DNA of 32,532 bases from Rhodococcus sp. IEGM 1381. GTDB taxonomy: Bacteria > Actinomycetota > Actinomycetes > Mycobacteriales > Mycobacteriaceae. Of the stretch, positions 1-7,518 are shown piece after piece. The stretch is from the NCBI RefSeq assembly GCF_030056795.1, contig NZ_JASHKQ010000026.1, forward strand, positions 1 to 32,532, read 5' to 3'. Below the pieces are notes generated by a model. That model did not search any database. It worked only from the letters and a program-made list of their open reading frames with translations, and was not told where the DNA came from. The first letter of the stretch is position 1. The number at the start of each line of letters is the position of its first letter. The position numbers were made by a program, and so were the translations under genes.

Positions 1-146
1 GCAATCAGGTCCCCTTCACCACCTGGGACGGCTGGTACCGCCTCGACGCACACGAGCGCTCCCTCGGCGAGCCCGAGGGCCGCGAGCGCGTGAAGGTCGT
101 CGAGCGTGAGGACATGCTGAAGGCATCCGAGCCCGACAAGGCCTAG
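1..146 (+). CDS. FprA-type ferredoxin-NADP+ reductase, C-terminal end (partial)
   Basis: Only the last 47 codons lie in the window (reading frame begins at base 3, TAG stop at 144-146). The peptide carries a W-D-G-W...LD-x-H-E...G-x-x-x-GR-x-R-x-K pattern, which closes actinobacterial FprA/FprB-like FAD- and NADP-dependent reductases. Those enzymes pass electrons from NADPH to ferredoxins that feed cytochromes P450 and other oxygenases. The FAD and NADP domains are outside the window, so the family call rests on the tail alone. The stop codon lies inside the outer arm of a long palindrome shared with the convergent neighbour. A second gene with an FprA-like N-terminus begins at the far end of the window. 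Confidence 0.6.
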   Translation, partial: NQVPFTTWDGWYRLDAHERSLGEPEGRERVKVVEREDMLKASEPDKA

Positions 147-220
147 AGCGGCTGCGCCGCAGGTGCACGAAACTTCGTAGTGGGCTACGAAGTTTCGTGC
201 ACATGCGCGAAGCGCTCTAG
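143..220. terminator. Nested palindrome, bidirectional terminator
   Basis: A perfect 18-bp inverted repeat (163-180 with 185-202, loop TGGG) lies inside an outer 8-bp repeat (143-150 with 213-220, CTAGAGCG/CGCTCTAG). Each outer arm contains the TAG stop of one of the two convergent genes. There is no long T run, so termination is inferred from stem strength and position. Confidence 0.7.
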
Positions 221-1095
221 ACCCGAACCGCCAGCAGCTTTCCCTCGGTCTCGATTTTGCGCTGATGCTCGTTGAAATCCGGTGCAGCGCAGACGAACAG
301 CGTGCGACCGTCGGATCCGCCGAGTCCGCAGGCGAAGACCCCGAGATCGAAATCGAGCTGATCGAGAACTTCCCCACCCGGCGCGACGTGCAGCACCCGC
401 TGCCCCAAGGCGTCGGCGATCCACATCGTGCCGTCGGTGTCGATGCAACATCCGTCGGCAGCCACTTTCACCTCGCCCAAAGCGGTCGCCATGTCCGTCG
501 ACGACGGCAGCTCACCGAAGCTCGCCCAGTCACGCCGCTCCCCCAGTGACCCGTCCTCGGCGATGTCGAACGCACTGACCCTGTTACCGACCGTCTCGTC
601 GACGAGCAGTTCACCCGAACCCGTGAACGCCATCCCGTTGGGGAAGTACAGATCCGATGCCACGACGTGTGCAGAACCGTCCGGGTCGACGCGGATCAGA
701 TCGGCCGTCTCGACAGGAGCGAAGTTCATCAGGTCGAACCCGAAGTTCCCGATATAGGCGCGTCCCTGCGAGTCCACCAGCATGTCGTTGAGGTTCGCCG
801 TCACATACGTCGACAGGTCGGCGTGGACGGTCAGCGAACCGTCGTGCTCGCGCAGCAGCAGTTTGTAGTCGCGCATCGACACGATCAGCAGTCGGCCGTC
901 GGGCAACCAACCCAAGCCTGACGGCTGATTGGGCACCTCGGCTTCGACTCGCACGTCGGATCCGTCCTCGAGGGCAGAGACGACGCGGTGCGAATAGAAG
1001 TCCGATACCCAGATCCTCCCTTCGTGCCAGCGCGGACATTCGAAATAGGTGTAGCCGTCGAGAACGACAGTGGTCTCAGGTTTCATGTTTCGCAT
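217..1095 (-). CDS. SMP-30/gluconolactonase/LRE family protein
   Basis: This 292-residue protein has the six-bladed beta-propeller pattern of the SMP-30/gluconolactonase (luciferin-regenerating enzyme-like) family, which contains divalent-metal lactonases. The likely metal ligands are E19 in F-E-C-P-R-W, N153 in F-P-N-G-M and D214 in A-A-D-G, matching the Glu/Asn/Asp triad of the family. N101 and N103 sit where a substrate-contacting Asn is expected. No signal peptide is visible, so it is probably cytoplasmic. Translation could start at Met1 or Met4. It diverges from an amidohydrolase gene across about 46 bp. Both families include lactone hydrolases, so a shared catabolic role is possible but not shown. 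The true substrate cannot be read from sequence. Confidence 0.85.
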   Translation of the reverse strand: MRNMKPETTVVLDGYTYFECPRWHEGRIWVSDFYSHRVVSALEDGSDVRVEAEVPNQPSGLGWLPDGRLLIVSMRDYKLLLREHDGSLTVHADLSTYVTANLNDMLVDSQGRAYIGNFGFDLMNFAPVETADLIRVDPDGSAHVVASDLYFPNGMAFTGSGELLVDETVGNRVSAFDIAEDGSLGERRDWASFGELPSSTDMATALGEVKVAADGCCIDTDGTMWIADALGQRVLHVAPGGEVLDQLDFDLGVFACGLGGSDGRTLFVCAAPDFNEHQRKIETEGKLLAVRV

Positions 1096-1141
1096 TCAAA
1101 CACCGCGACACCGGGCCGCGACGGCGAATCCGCGAGCTGGC

Positions 1142-1888
1142 ATGCTGAGACCCGTGTTCGACGCCCACCTGCACATCATCGACCCCCGTTTTCCGCTGAT
1201 CGAGAACCACGGATTCTTGCCCGATCCCTACACGGTCTCGAATTACCTTTACGACGTGGACGGGCTCGGTATCACCGGCGGCGCGGTGGTGTCGGGATCG
1301 TTCCAGGGCACCGACCAGAGCTACCTGCTGGCTGCGCTGGAGACCCTCGGGCGCGGTTGGGTCGGCGTCACCCAGATCGATCCGGATTGCTCCGACGAGG
1401 ACATCGTCGCGCTCGACGACGCGGGCGTGCGCGGTATGCGGTTCAATCTCAAACGCGGAGAGACGGATGTCGAGATGCTCACCACCCAGGCACGTCGTGT
1501 GCACGATCTGGTCGGGTGGCATGCCGAGCTGTACGTCGATGCGTCCCTGCTGCTCTCGCTCGAACCCATCCTCGCGAAGTTGCCAGCGGTGAGCATCGAT
1601 CACCTGGGCTTGTCCACTCAGGGTCTGCCGTACCTTCTGAACCTCGTCGACCGCGGAGTACGCGTCAAGGCAACCGGATTCGGTCGAGTGGATCTCGACA
1701 TCGCCGACACACTGCAGCAGATCCATCGAGTCAACCCCGCGGCGTTGATGTTCGGCACCGATCTACCCGGCACCCGTGCCCCACGCCCGTTCTCGGAGAA
1801 CGACATCGACATCATCACCCATGCCGTCGGCGGCGACCTACCCGCCGTGCTCGACGGTAATGCCCGGGCTTGGTATCGGGTCCCTTAG
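1142..1888 (+). CDS. Amidohydrolase family protein (amidohydro_2 TIM barrel)
   Basis: The 248-residue product opens with F-D-A-H-L-H-I (H9, H11), the metal-binding HxH of the amidohydrolase superfamily. It continues with H127 (G-W-H-A-E), H154 (S-I-D-H-L-G) and D207 (F-G-T-D-L-P) at the ends of later barrel strands. The pattern resembles the amidohydro_2 group, which includes 2-pyrone-4,6-dicarboxylate lactonase and other lactone or decarboxylation enzymes. I chose ATG 1142 because it lies just before the conserved first strand; an in-frame upstream start at 1070 would run into the divergent gene. GTG 1154 is an alternative. The last four bases (TTAG) overlap the stop of the convergent DUF456 gene. 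Substrate unknown. Confidence 0.8.
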   Translation: MLRPVFDAHLHIIDPRFPLIENHGFLPDPYTVSNYLYDVDGLGITGGAVVSGSFQGTDQSYLLAALETLGRGWVGVTQIDPDCSDEDIVALDDAGVRGMRFNLKRGETDVEMLTTQARRVHDLVGWHAELYVDASLLLSLEPILAKLPAVSIDHLGLSTQGLPYLLNLVDRGVRVKATGFGRVDLDIADTLQQIHRVNPAALMFGTDLPGTRAPRPFSENDIDIITHAVGGDLPAVLDGNARAWYRVP

Positions 1889-2367
1889 AAAAGTACTGCT
1901 CCCCCGAGCCACACCGCTGAAGCGAGCAGCGCGCCGAACAGTTCCACCAGGATCGACAGCCCCGCAGCCTTGGTGGCATGCACGGTCGATCGCCAGGCCT
2001 CGGAATGGTTACGGTGCCTGGGCACTTCGGCTACGTAGACGCCTGCGATGAAACCGATGAAGAGCCCGACGACGGGGATGACGAAGAACCCGACGATGCC
2101 GAGCAGGCCGCCGACCATCAACGACCGCATCGGCACGCCCGCCTCCCGCATCCGACGGCCCGGCCAGGTGTATTTCACGACGCCGCTCAGAACCAGCAGC
2201 ACCGTCGCGATCGCGAACACCGTCCACGCGGCCACTCCGCCGGTGATCCACGCCCACACCGCGACAGCCGCGAAGATCAGGATGGTGCCGGGCAGAATCG
2301 GGACGACGATGCCGACGAGGCCGACCAGAATCACCAGGCCGACCAGGACTTCTCCGAGCGCGCTCAT
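1885..2367 (-). CDS. DUF456 domain-containing membrane protein
   Basis: A 160-residue, very hydrophobic protein with about four to five membrane segments, glycine-rich pairs (V-G-I-V-V-P-I-L-P-G near the N-terminus, G-F-F-V-I-P-V-V-G-L-F-I-G in the middle) and a short basic/acidic loop near residue 120. This is the layout of the DUF456 family, small integral membrane proteins of unknown function. The gene lies directly after purT on the same strand with a gap of about 24 bp, so co-transcription with purT is likely. Its TAA stop overlaps the stop of the convergent amidohydrolase gene. Confidence 0.8.
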   Translation of the reverse strand: MSALGEVLVGLVILVGLVGIVVPILPGTILIFAAVAVWAWITGGVAAWTVFAIATVLLVLSGVVKYTWPGRRMREAGVPMRSLMVGGLLGIVGFFVIPVVGLFIGFIAGVYVAEVPRHRNHSEAWRSTVHATKAAGLSILVELFGALLASAVWLGGAVLF

Positions 2368-2391
2368 GAGCTCAGTGTGCCCTGTGTCGGG

Positions 2392-3603
2392 TCAGACGAC
2401 AGGACGAACCTTGCCTGCTGCCTCGCGTGCCCGGCTCCGCGCAGTCTCGATGTCCGACGCCGTCGACACCGCAACACCCATCCGGCGCCGGACGAAACTC
2501 GTCGGCTTGCCGAACAGGCGCAGGTCGGTCTCAGGAACCGCCAACGCATCGGCGACGCCTTCGAAGGAAATCCCGTCCGCATCGACACCGCCGTAGATCA
2601 CCGCCGACGCGCCGGGCGAGAGCAGCGTCGTGTCGATCGGCAAACCGAGTACGGCACGGGCATGCAGCTCGAACTCCGAGAACCGTTGCGTGCGAAGCGT
2701 TACCAGACCGGTATCGTGCGGCCTGGGGCTGACCTCGGAGAAGTACACGGTGTCACCCTGAACGAACAACTCGACCCCGAACAGCCCACGCCCACCGAGC
2801 GCCGTCGTGATGCGCTCGGCGACGTCGCGGGCACTAGCGAGGGCCGCGTCGGACATCGGCTGCGGCTGCCAGGATTCGATGTAATCGCCGGATTCCTGCA
2901 GGTGGCCGATAGGCTGGCAGAAGAAAGTTCCGTCGATGGCTCGCACGGTGAGAAGTGTTATCTCGTAATCGAAGTCGACGAATCCCTCGACGATGACGCG
3001 GCCGAGGTCGACGCGACCACCCTTCAGTGCGTACTCCCAGGCCGCCTCGACTTCGGCCTCACTGCGAACAACGGACTGCCCCTTCCCCGACGACGACATG
3101 ACCGGCTTGATGACGGCCGGAAAACCTATGGTGGACAGCGCTTGTCGAACATCGTCCAGCGAATCGGCAAAAGCGTAGGGCGAGGTCGGCAGCCCGAGTT
3201 CCTCAGCCGCCAATCGCCTGATGCCCTCGCGGTTCATCGTCAACTGCGTCGCGCGAGCCGTGGGAATCACCACACTGCGACCTCGGGCTTCCACCTCGGC
3301 GAGGGCGTCGGTGGCAATGGCCTCGATCTCCGGAACCACGAAGTCGGGCTGCTGCGAATCGATCAGCGCCAGAAGCTCTTCAGGGTCGCTCATGTCGATG
3401 GTGAACGCATGATGGGCCACCTGATGGCCGGGCGCATTGTCATAGCGGTCGACGGCAATCACCTCGACACCGAGGCGTTGGAACGCGATGATGACTTCTT
3501 TGCCCAGCTCACCTGAGCCGAGCAGCATCACCCGGGTGGCCCCGGGAGTGAGCGGAGTACCGATGCGGACGGGATCTGGGGCAGTCACAGCCCTATTATC
3601 CAC
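2392..3603 (-). CDS. purT: Formate-dependent phosphoribosylglycinamide formyltransferase (GAR transformylase 2)
   Basis: The 403-residue product aligns by eye along its whole length with E. coli PurT: R-V-M-L-L-G-S-G-E-L-G-K-E near the N-terminus, V-P-E-I-E-A-I-A-T-D, T-M-N-R-E-G-I-R-R, K-P-V-M-S-S-S-G-K-G-Q (ATP-grasp), and E-V-S-P-R-P-H-D-T-G (metal/ATP site). PurT makes formyl-GAR from GAR, formate and ATP, the folate-independent route for step three of purine synthesis. The start is GTG 3603 or, more in line with E. coli PurT length, GTG 3588 (V-T-A-P-D...); neither has a strong ribosome site. It diverges from the CoA-transferase gene across 81 bp. Another purine gene, purA, lies about 9 kb away and is not part of this unit. 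Confidence 0.96.
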   Translation of the reverse strand: MDNRAVTAPDPVRIGTPLTPGATRVMLLGSGELGKEVIIAFQRLGVEVIAVDRYDNAPGHQVAHHAFTIDMSDPEELLALIDSQQPDFVVPEIEAIATDALAEVEARGRSVVIPTARATQLTMNREGIRRLAAEELGLPTSPYAFADSLDDVRQALSTIGFPAVIKPVMSSSGKGQSVVRSEAEVEAAWEYALKGGRVDLGRVIVEGFVDFDYEITLLTVRAIDGTFFCQPIGHLQESGDYIESWQPQPMSDAALASARDVAERITTALGGRGLFGVELFVQGDTVYFSEVSPRPHDTGLVTLRTQRFSEFELHARAVLGLPIDTTLLSPGASAVIYGGVDADGISFEGVADALAVPETDLRLFGKPTSFVRRRMGVAVSTASDIETARSRAREAAGKVRPVV

Positions 3604-3684
3604 ACCCCAATTGGTTGGACGACCTAGTACAAGTTAGTCTCCATTCACATTCGCAGCTGACGAGTCGGAACGAGGCAAATAACC

Positions 3685-4761
3685 GTGTCGAACACTGGTG
3701 GACCGCTGACAGGGCTCCGCGTCGTCGAACTCGCAGGCATCGGCCCCGGCCCGCACGCCGCGCTACTTCTGGCCGACCTCGGCGCAGACGTCGTTCGCGT
3801 GCAACGCACAGGGCAGGTCTCTCCGCACGACCACCAGCTGCGCAGCCGCACCATCGTCGAGGCGAACCTCAAGGACCCCGCCGACATCGAGAAGGTTCTC
3901 GGCCTCGTCGAGCGCGCCGACGTGCTGATCGAGGGATTCCGCCCCGGTGTCACCGAGCGACTCGGACTCGGACCCGACGACGCCTTGGCCCGCAACCCGC
4001 GCCTGGTCTACGGACGCATGACCGGCTGGGGCCAGGAAGGCCCCTGGGCACAGACCGCAGGCCACGACATCAACTACATCTCGGTCACCGGGGTGCTGAA
4101 CGCGATCGGCCGTGCGGGCGAGCGTCCGGTGCCGCCGCTGAACATGGTCGGCGACTTCGGTGGCGGCTCGATGTTCCTCGTCTTCGGCATCATGGCCGCG
4201 CTCTACGAGCGACAGAATTCGGGGCAGGGCCAGGTGGTCGACGCGGCCATGGTCGACGGCACCGCCGCTCTCTCGCACATGATCTGGGCCTGGCGTGGCG
4301 TCGGAGCGTGGAGCGACGACCGTGGTACCAACCTTCTCGATACCGGCGCACCGTTCTACGACACCTACGAGACCTCCGACGCCCAGTACATGGCCGTCGG
4401 CTCCCTCGAACCACAGTTCTACGCTCAACTGCTCACCGGACTCGGTCTCTCCGATGCGGACCTACCCTCGCAGATGGACAAGTCGCGCTGGCCGGAATTG
4501 CGCGAGAAGTTCACCTCGACATTCCTGACCAAGACCCGCGACGAATGGGCCGCGATCTTCGACGGCACCGACGCGTGCGTGTCGCCGGTCCTCACCTTCG
4601 CCGAGGCCCCGAACCACCCACACATGAAGGATCGAGACTCGCTCATCGACGTCGGCGGCGTCACGCAACACCGTCCGGCACCGCGGTTCTCCCGCACCGA
4701 GAACGGAGTCCCGACGCCACCGCCCGCCGCCGCTACCGACATCGCGTCGGTCTGGGCCTGA
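3685..4761 (+). CDS. CoA transferase family III protein, alpha-methylacyl-CoA racemase-like
   Basis: A 358-residue family III CoA-transferase fold protein, very close in motif order to mycobacterial Mcr. It shares G-L-R-V-V-E-L-A-G-I-G-P-G-P-H near the start, E-G-F-R-P-G-V-T-E-R-L-G, and the three catalytic positions of Mcr: His in A-G-H-D-I-N-Y (about 127), Asp in V-G-D-F-G-G-G (about 157) and Glu in L-E-P-Q-F-Y (about 242). The predicted reaction is 2R/2S epimerisation of alpha-methyl acyl-CoAs, as in breakdown of branched-chain or sterol side chains. The start is GTG 3685 with GAGG at 3672-3675. A true CoA-transferase activity is the main alternative, because sequence alone separates the two poorly. 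Confidence 0.88.
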   Translation: MSNTGGPLTGLRVVELAGIGPGPHAALLLADLGADVVRVQRTGQVSPHDHQLRSRTIVEANLKDPADIEKVLGLVERADVLIEGFRPGVTERLGLGPDDALARNPRLVYGRMTGWGQEGPWAQTAGHDINYISVTGVLNAIGRAGERPVPPLNMVGDFGGGSMFLVFGIMAALYERQNSGQGQVVDAAMVDGTAALSHMIWAWRGVGAWSDDRGTNLLDTGAPFYDTYETSDAQYMAVGSLEPQFYAQLLTGLGLSDADLPSQMDKSRWPELREKFTSTFLTKTRDEWAAIFDGTDACVSPVLTFAEAPNHPHMKDRDSLIDVGGVTQHRPAPRFSRTENGVPTPPPAAATDIASVWA

Positions 4762-4769
4762 TTTTTCGC

Positions 4770-4825
4770 CGAACTCGAAGTTGTGGACAGTTTTCGGCTG
4801 ATTTCCGTCCTCAACTTCGAGTTCG
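4770..4825. terminator. Palindromic terminator between convergent genes
   Basis: A perfect 14-bp inverted repeat (4770-4783 with 4812-4825) extends inward after one mismatch by four more pairs (4785-4788 with 4807-4810), leaving an 18-nt loop. It fills the gap between the convergent racemase and MocR genes, so it probably ends transcription both ways. Its AACTTCGAG core resembles the AACTTCGTAG core of the palindrome at 163-202. Confidence 0.65.
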
Positions 4826-4828
4826 CCC

Positions 4829-6310
4829 TCAGAAGACCAGGGCCGGCTGCTCCGCTTCGGCGCTCGGGGCCAAAGCTCGATACGCCGCGGCCGTCGCCGT
4901 AACAGCGGCCCGAAGTTCTTGCGGCTCACGGGTGTACGGCAGCCTGAGGTAGCGCTCGAAGGCACCCTCCACGCCGAATCGTGGTCCCGCTGCCAGCACC
5001 GCTCCGAACGCGGGAGCCGTGGCGGCCAACGCACTCGATACCGGCGCGGGCAGTTGCAGCCACAGCGACATGCCACCCTCCGAACGGCGATAGCGCCAGT
5101 CCGGAACATGTTTGGCCAGAGCATCTTCGAGCACGTCGCGACGCTCACGTAGTTGGGATCGACGCAGATCGAGGGCCGGTTCCGCGTCCTGAAGCAGAAA
5201 TGACGACGCCAACTGGTCCATGATCGACGTGCCGAGGTCGTGGGCTGCGCGTGAGCCCGCGAGCTGCGAGACGAGTGACGGATGCGCCCTGATCCACCCG
5301 ATGCGCAGGCCACCCCAGAACGACTTGGACGCCGAACCGATCGTGACGATATCCGAGCCGGAGACCCGCCCGAACGACGCGACCGGGGGCGGCGGCGGGG
5401 CGTCGAGCCACAGGTCCACCATGGTTTCGTCGACGATGAGTGTCATGCGGGTGTCGCGGGTGATGCGTGCGAGTTCGGCCCGCCCCTCCGCGTCCAGCAC
5501 CTGACCGGTGGGGTTATGGAAGTCCGGAATCAGATACGCCACCTTGGCCGCCGTTTGTCTTGCTGCACTGCGGATCCCGTCGAGATCCCAGTCACCGTCC
5601 GCGGGGCGCACCGGTACCGGCACCGGCCGCGCACCCACTCGCCTGATGGCCTCGAGGGCGTTGGGGTACGTGGGGTGATCGATCAGCACGCGATCGCCAG
5701 GCGAGGTCAGTGTGCCCAGTAGCAGCCGAACTGCCTGCTGCGCACCAGATGTGACCATGATCTGGTCCGCGGTTGTCGGCAGTCCACGTTCGACGAAGCG
5801 CTGTGCGATGGCCTCCCGCAGCACCGCCAGACCGATGGGCTCCATACCGTGCGTCGGCAGGTACGCCGGAAGTGCCTGCAGCGCAGACTCGTACGCGGCA
5901 GTCATCGTGCCGTCCGCCGCCGACATCGCTGCGTGAGACATGTCCACCACCGGCCCGGACGGCGACGTCGACTGGATCAACAATCCGTTAGGGGTTGGCG
6001 CGGCAGGCAGCGCGACGGTACTGCGCGAGCCCTGCTTGCTGATCAGATAGCCCTCGTCACGCAACACCGAGTACGAGGAGGTGATCGTCGTGCGACTCAG
6101 ATCGAGGGCCGCCGAGAGATCACGCTCACTGGGCAGACCCACACCGAGCGGAATACGGCCGTCGTGAATGAGCAGCCGGACGCCGTCTGCCAACGCGCGA
6201 TACGTCGGACGCGAGGCCTTGCGCTTACCCGATCCATCCGCGGTCGCGTCGGCGCGCCAGCTACCGAGATCGCGGGCCAGTGACGTTGCATTGAGAACTC
6301 TCGAGGCCAT
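4829..6310 (-). CDS. MocR/PdxR-like transcriptional regulator (GntR wHTH plus class I aminotransferase domain)
   Basis: This 493-residue protein has an N-terminal GntR-type winged helix (about 35-100; L-P-S-E-R-D-L at 59-65, then S-R-T-T-I). An aminotransferase class I domain follows, with N-P-T-G at 266-269, D294 and the PLP lysine K329 in G-S-A-S-K-S-F-W-G. MocR-family proteins usually sense PLP or an amino-group ligand and regulate a neighbouring gene. The start at 6310 fits the usual A-S-R-x-L...LA-x-x-L-G-x-W opening; an in-frame ATG at 6343 would add 11 residues and run close to the palindrome at 6347-6371. The gene diverges from ogt and its target is not obvious. Confidence 0.88.
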   Translation of the reverse strand: MASRVLNATSLARDLGSWRADATADGSGKRKASRPTYRALADGVRLLIHDGRIPLGVGLPSERDLSAALDLSRTTITSSYSVLRDEGYLISKQGSRSTVALPAAPTPNGLLIQSTSPSGPVVDMSHAAMSAADGTMTAAYESALQALPAYLPTHGMEPIGLAVLREAIAQRFVERGLPTTADQIMVTSGAQQAVRLLLGTLTSPGDRVLIDHPTYPNALEAIRRVGARPVPVPVRPADGDWDLDGIRSAARQTAAKVAYLIPDFHNPTGQVLDAEGRAELARITRDTRMTLIVDETMVDLWLDAPPPPPVASFGRVSGSDIVTIGSASKSFWGGLRIGWIRAHPSLVSQLAGSRAAHDLGTSIMDQLASSFLLQDAEPALDLRRSQLRERRDVLEDALAKHVPDWRYRRSEGGMSLWLQLPAPVSSALAATAPAFGAVLAAGPRFGVEGAFERYLRLPYTREPQELRAAVTATAAAYRALAPSAEAEQPALVF

Positions 6311-6346
6311 GCTCCCCAGTATTCGCGCACTGGCATCGAACATTCA

Positions 6347-6371
6347 AGTCCATTCACCGATGAACTGGACT
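6347..6371. promoter_or_regulatory. Imperfect palindrome in the MocR-ogt divergent region, candidate operator
   Basis: AGTCCATTCA and TGAACTGGACT form inverted arms around a 4-nt centre with one extra base in the right arm. The site lies between the regulator start and the ogt start. MocR regulators commonly bind in their own divergent promoter, so this is a natural candidate. It is inferred from position and symmetry only. Confidence 0.4.
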
Positions 6372-6401
6372 GCTCTGTGGCAACGGGTGGATACTGGAGC
6401 C

Positions 6402-6926
6402 ATGCCGAGCAGCACGCTCTTCGACACCGCCATCGGACGCTGCGGTATCGCGTGGACCGATGAGGGGATAGTCGCGGTTGCGTTGCCCGAACCGTCGGAC
6501 GAGGCAATGGAGGATTACCTGGCCGGCTTCGGCGCGGCGCATAGGCAAGTCGATGCAATCGCGGCCGATGCGATCGACCGGATAGTCGGCCTACTCGACG
6601 GACGGGCCGTCGACATGAGATCGATTCCGCTGGTTCTCGAGGTCTCGGAGTTCGACGCCTCGGTGTACACGGTCTGCAGCGAGATTCCCCGAGGCTCGAC
6701 GCTTACATACGGCGACATCGCCCGCAGACTCGGCCATCCCGGCGCGGCCCAAGCGGTCGGCGGAGCGCTCGGTCGAAACCCCGTGCCGATCATCGTCCCG
6801 TGCCATCGAGTACTCGGCGCGGGCACGGAGGTCGGAGGGTTTTCGGCACCGGGCGGAGCGAACACCAAACAACGAATTCTCGGCATAGAAGGTGTGCCGG
6901 GATTCGATGAGCCGACGCTGTTCTGA
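6402..6926 (+). CDS. ogt: Methylated-DNA-[protein]-cysteine S-methyltransferase
   Basis: A 174-residue O6-alkylguanine transferase. The C-terminal domain has V-Y...I-P-R-G-S-T-L-T-Y-G-D-I-A and the acceptor motif I-V-P-C-H-R-V with C134, followed by G-G-F-S...K-x-R-I-L-G-x-E. The enzyme removes alkyl groups from guanine O6 or thymine O4 by irreversible self-alkylation. One departure from the family is G-A-A-Q-A-V-G, where a conserved Arg (the arginine finger that fills the space of the flipped base) is usually found instead of Gln. The start ATG 6402 follows GGAG by only two bases; an in-frame ATG at 6360 is less family-like. It diverges from a MocR regulator that could control it. Confidence 0.9.
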   Translation: MPSSTLFDTAIGRCGIAWTDEGIVAVALPEPSDEAMEDYLAGFGAAHRQVDAIAADAIDRIVGLLDGRAVDMRSIPLVLEVSEFDASVYTVCSEIPRGSTLTYGDIARRLGHPGAAQAVGGALGRNPVPIIVPCHRVLGAGTEVGGFSAPGGANTKQRILGIEGVPGFDEPTLF

Positions 6927-6934
6927 ATCAGATC

Positions 6935-6970
6935 GCGGCTTTTATCCGACTACGTGATCGAATAAACCGC
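6935..6970. terminator. Weak hairpin between ogt and the LGFP gene
   Basis: GCGGCTTTTAT (6935-6945) and ATAAACCGC (6962-6970) can pair with one bulge. It lies between convergent stops, which suggests a weak bidirectional terminator. Confidence 0.3.
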
Positions 6971-6990
6971 CGAAAACAGCGAGGAGGCTT

Positions 6991-7431
6991 TCAGGCAGGG
7001 ATTCCCAGCGCGGAAATAGGACCGTCGACCGCCGACATTAATACAGCTTCCGGACCGGGGCTCACGTCCGATTCCTCGCGCCGACCACCGATGGTGAAGG
7101 CACCGACATCGGGCAGCCATCCGATTGCCCCGCGCTGGAAGAGGTTGTATCTGCCGGAGCCTGTCGGCGTCGGACGTTCGTTGCTGATCGGATAGCCAAG
7201 TGCCCCATAGGGTCCGCCGTGACCGAGATACCAATCGAGTATCGGACCGTGCACCTCGTGCGCGCCACCTTCGGGAAGAGCGAACACGGTTGCATGGGTG
7301 AATTCGAGCATGCCGCCACCCTCGGGGCCGAGCATGAATTCACCGGTCTGAGCGCCGATCCAGGGATGTTCGTAAGTGAAGCGATCGAATTGGTAGCTGA
7401 AAACTTCCAATCCGTTGTAATTTTCAGTCAT
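6991..7431 (-). CDS. LGFP repeat-containing protein
   Basis: A 146-residue protein. Around residues 70-115 it reads G-A-L-G-Y-P-I-S-N-E...G-S-G-R-Y-N-L-F-Q-R-G-A-I-G-W, the LGFP repeat pattern found in actinobacterial cell-wall-associated proteins such as the C-terminal part of corynebacterial PS1-type mycolyltransferases. The N-terminal half is aromatic-rich and not recognised. No signal peptide or membrane segment is seen, which is unusual for LGFP proteins and suggests a cytoplasmic role or non-classical export. ATG 7431 is well placed, with GGAGG eight bases upstream. It lies 87 bp downstream of the SipW-type operon on the same strand. A palindrome (ACATATATGT, 7502-7511) in that gap may mark its own promoter. 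Confidence 0.65.
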   Translation of the reverse strand: MTENYNGLEVFSYQFDRFTYEHPWIGAQTGEFMLGPEGGGMLEFTHATVFALPEGGAHEVHGPILDWYLGHGGPYGALGYPISNERPTPTGSGRYNLFQRGAIGWLPDVGAFTIGGRREESDVSPGPEAVLMSAVDGPISALGIPA

Positions 7432-7518
7432 CGCTCGAACCTCCGTCGCTTTACCTGAACAGATTATCCACGTCGGCGAGCAGATGTGCAGTTCGATTCG
7501 GACATATATGTGACTGAG

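Noticed and set aside
1978..3516. 512-codon plus-strand open frame across purT
   Set aside because: It mirrors purT in the opposite strand; composition is Arg/Asp/His-rich as expected of an antisense frame in high-GC DNA.
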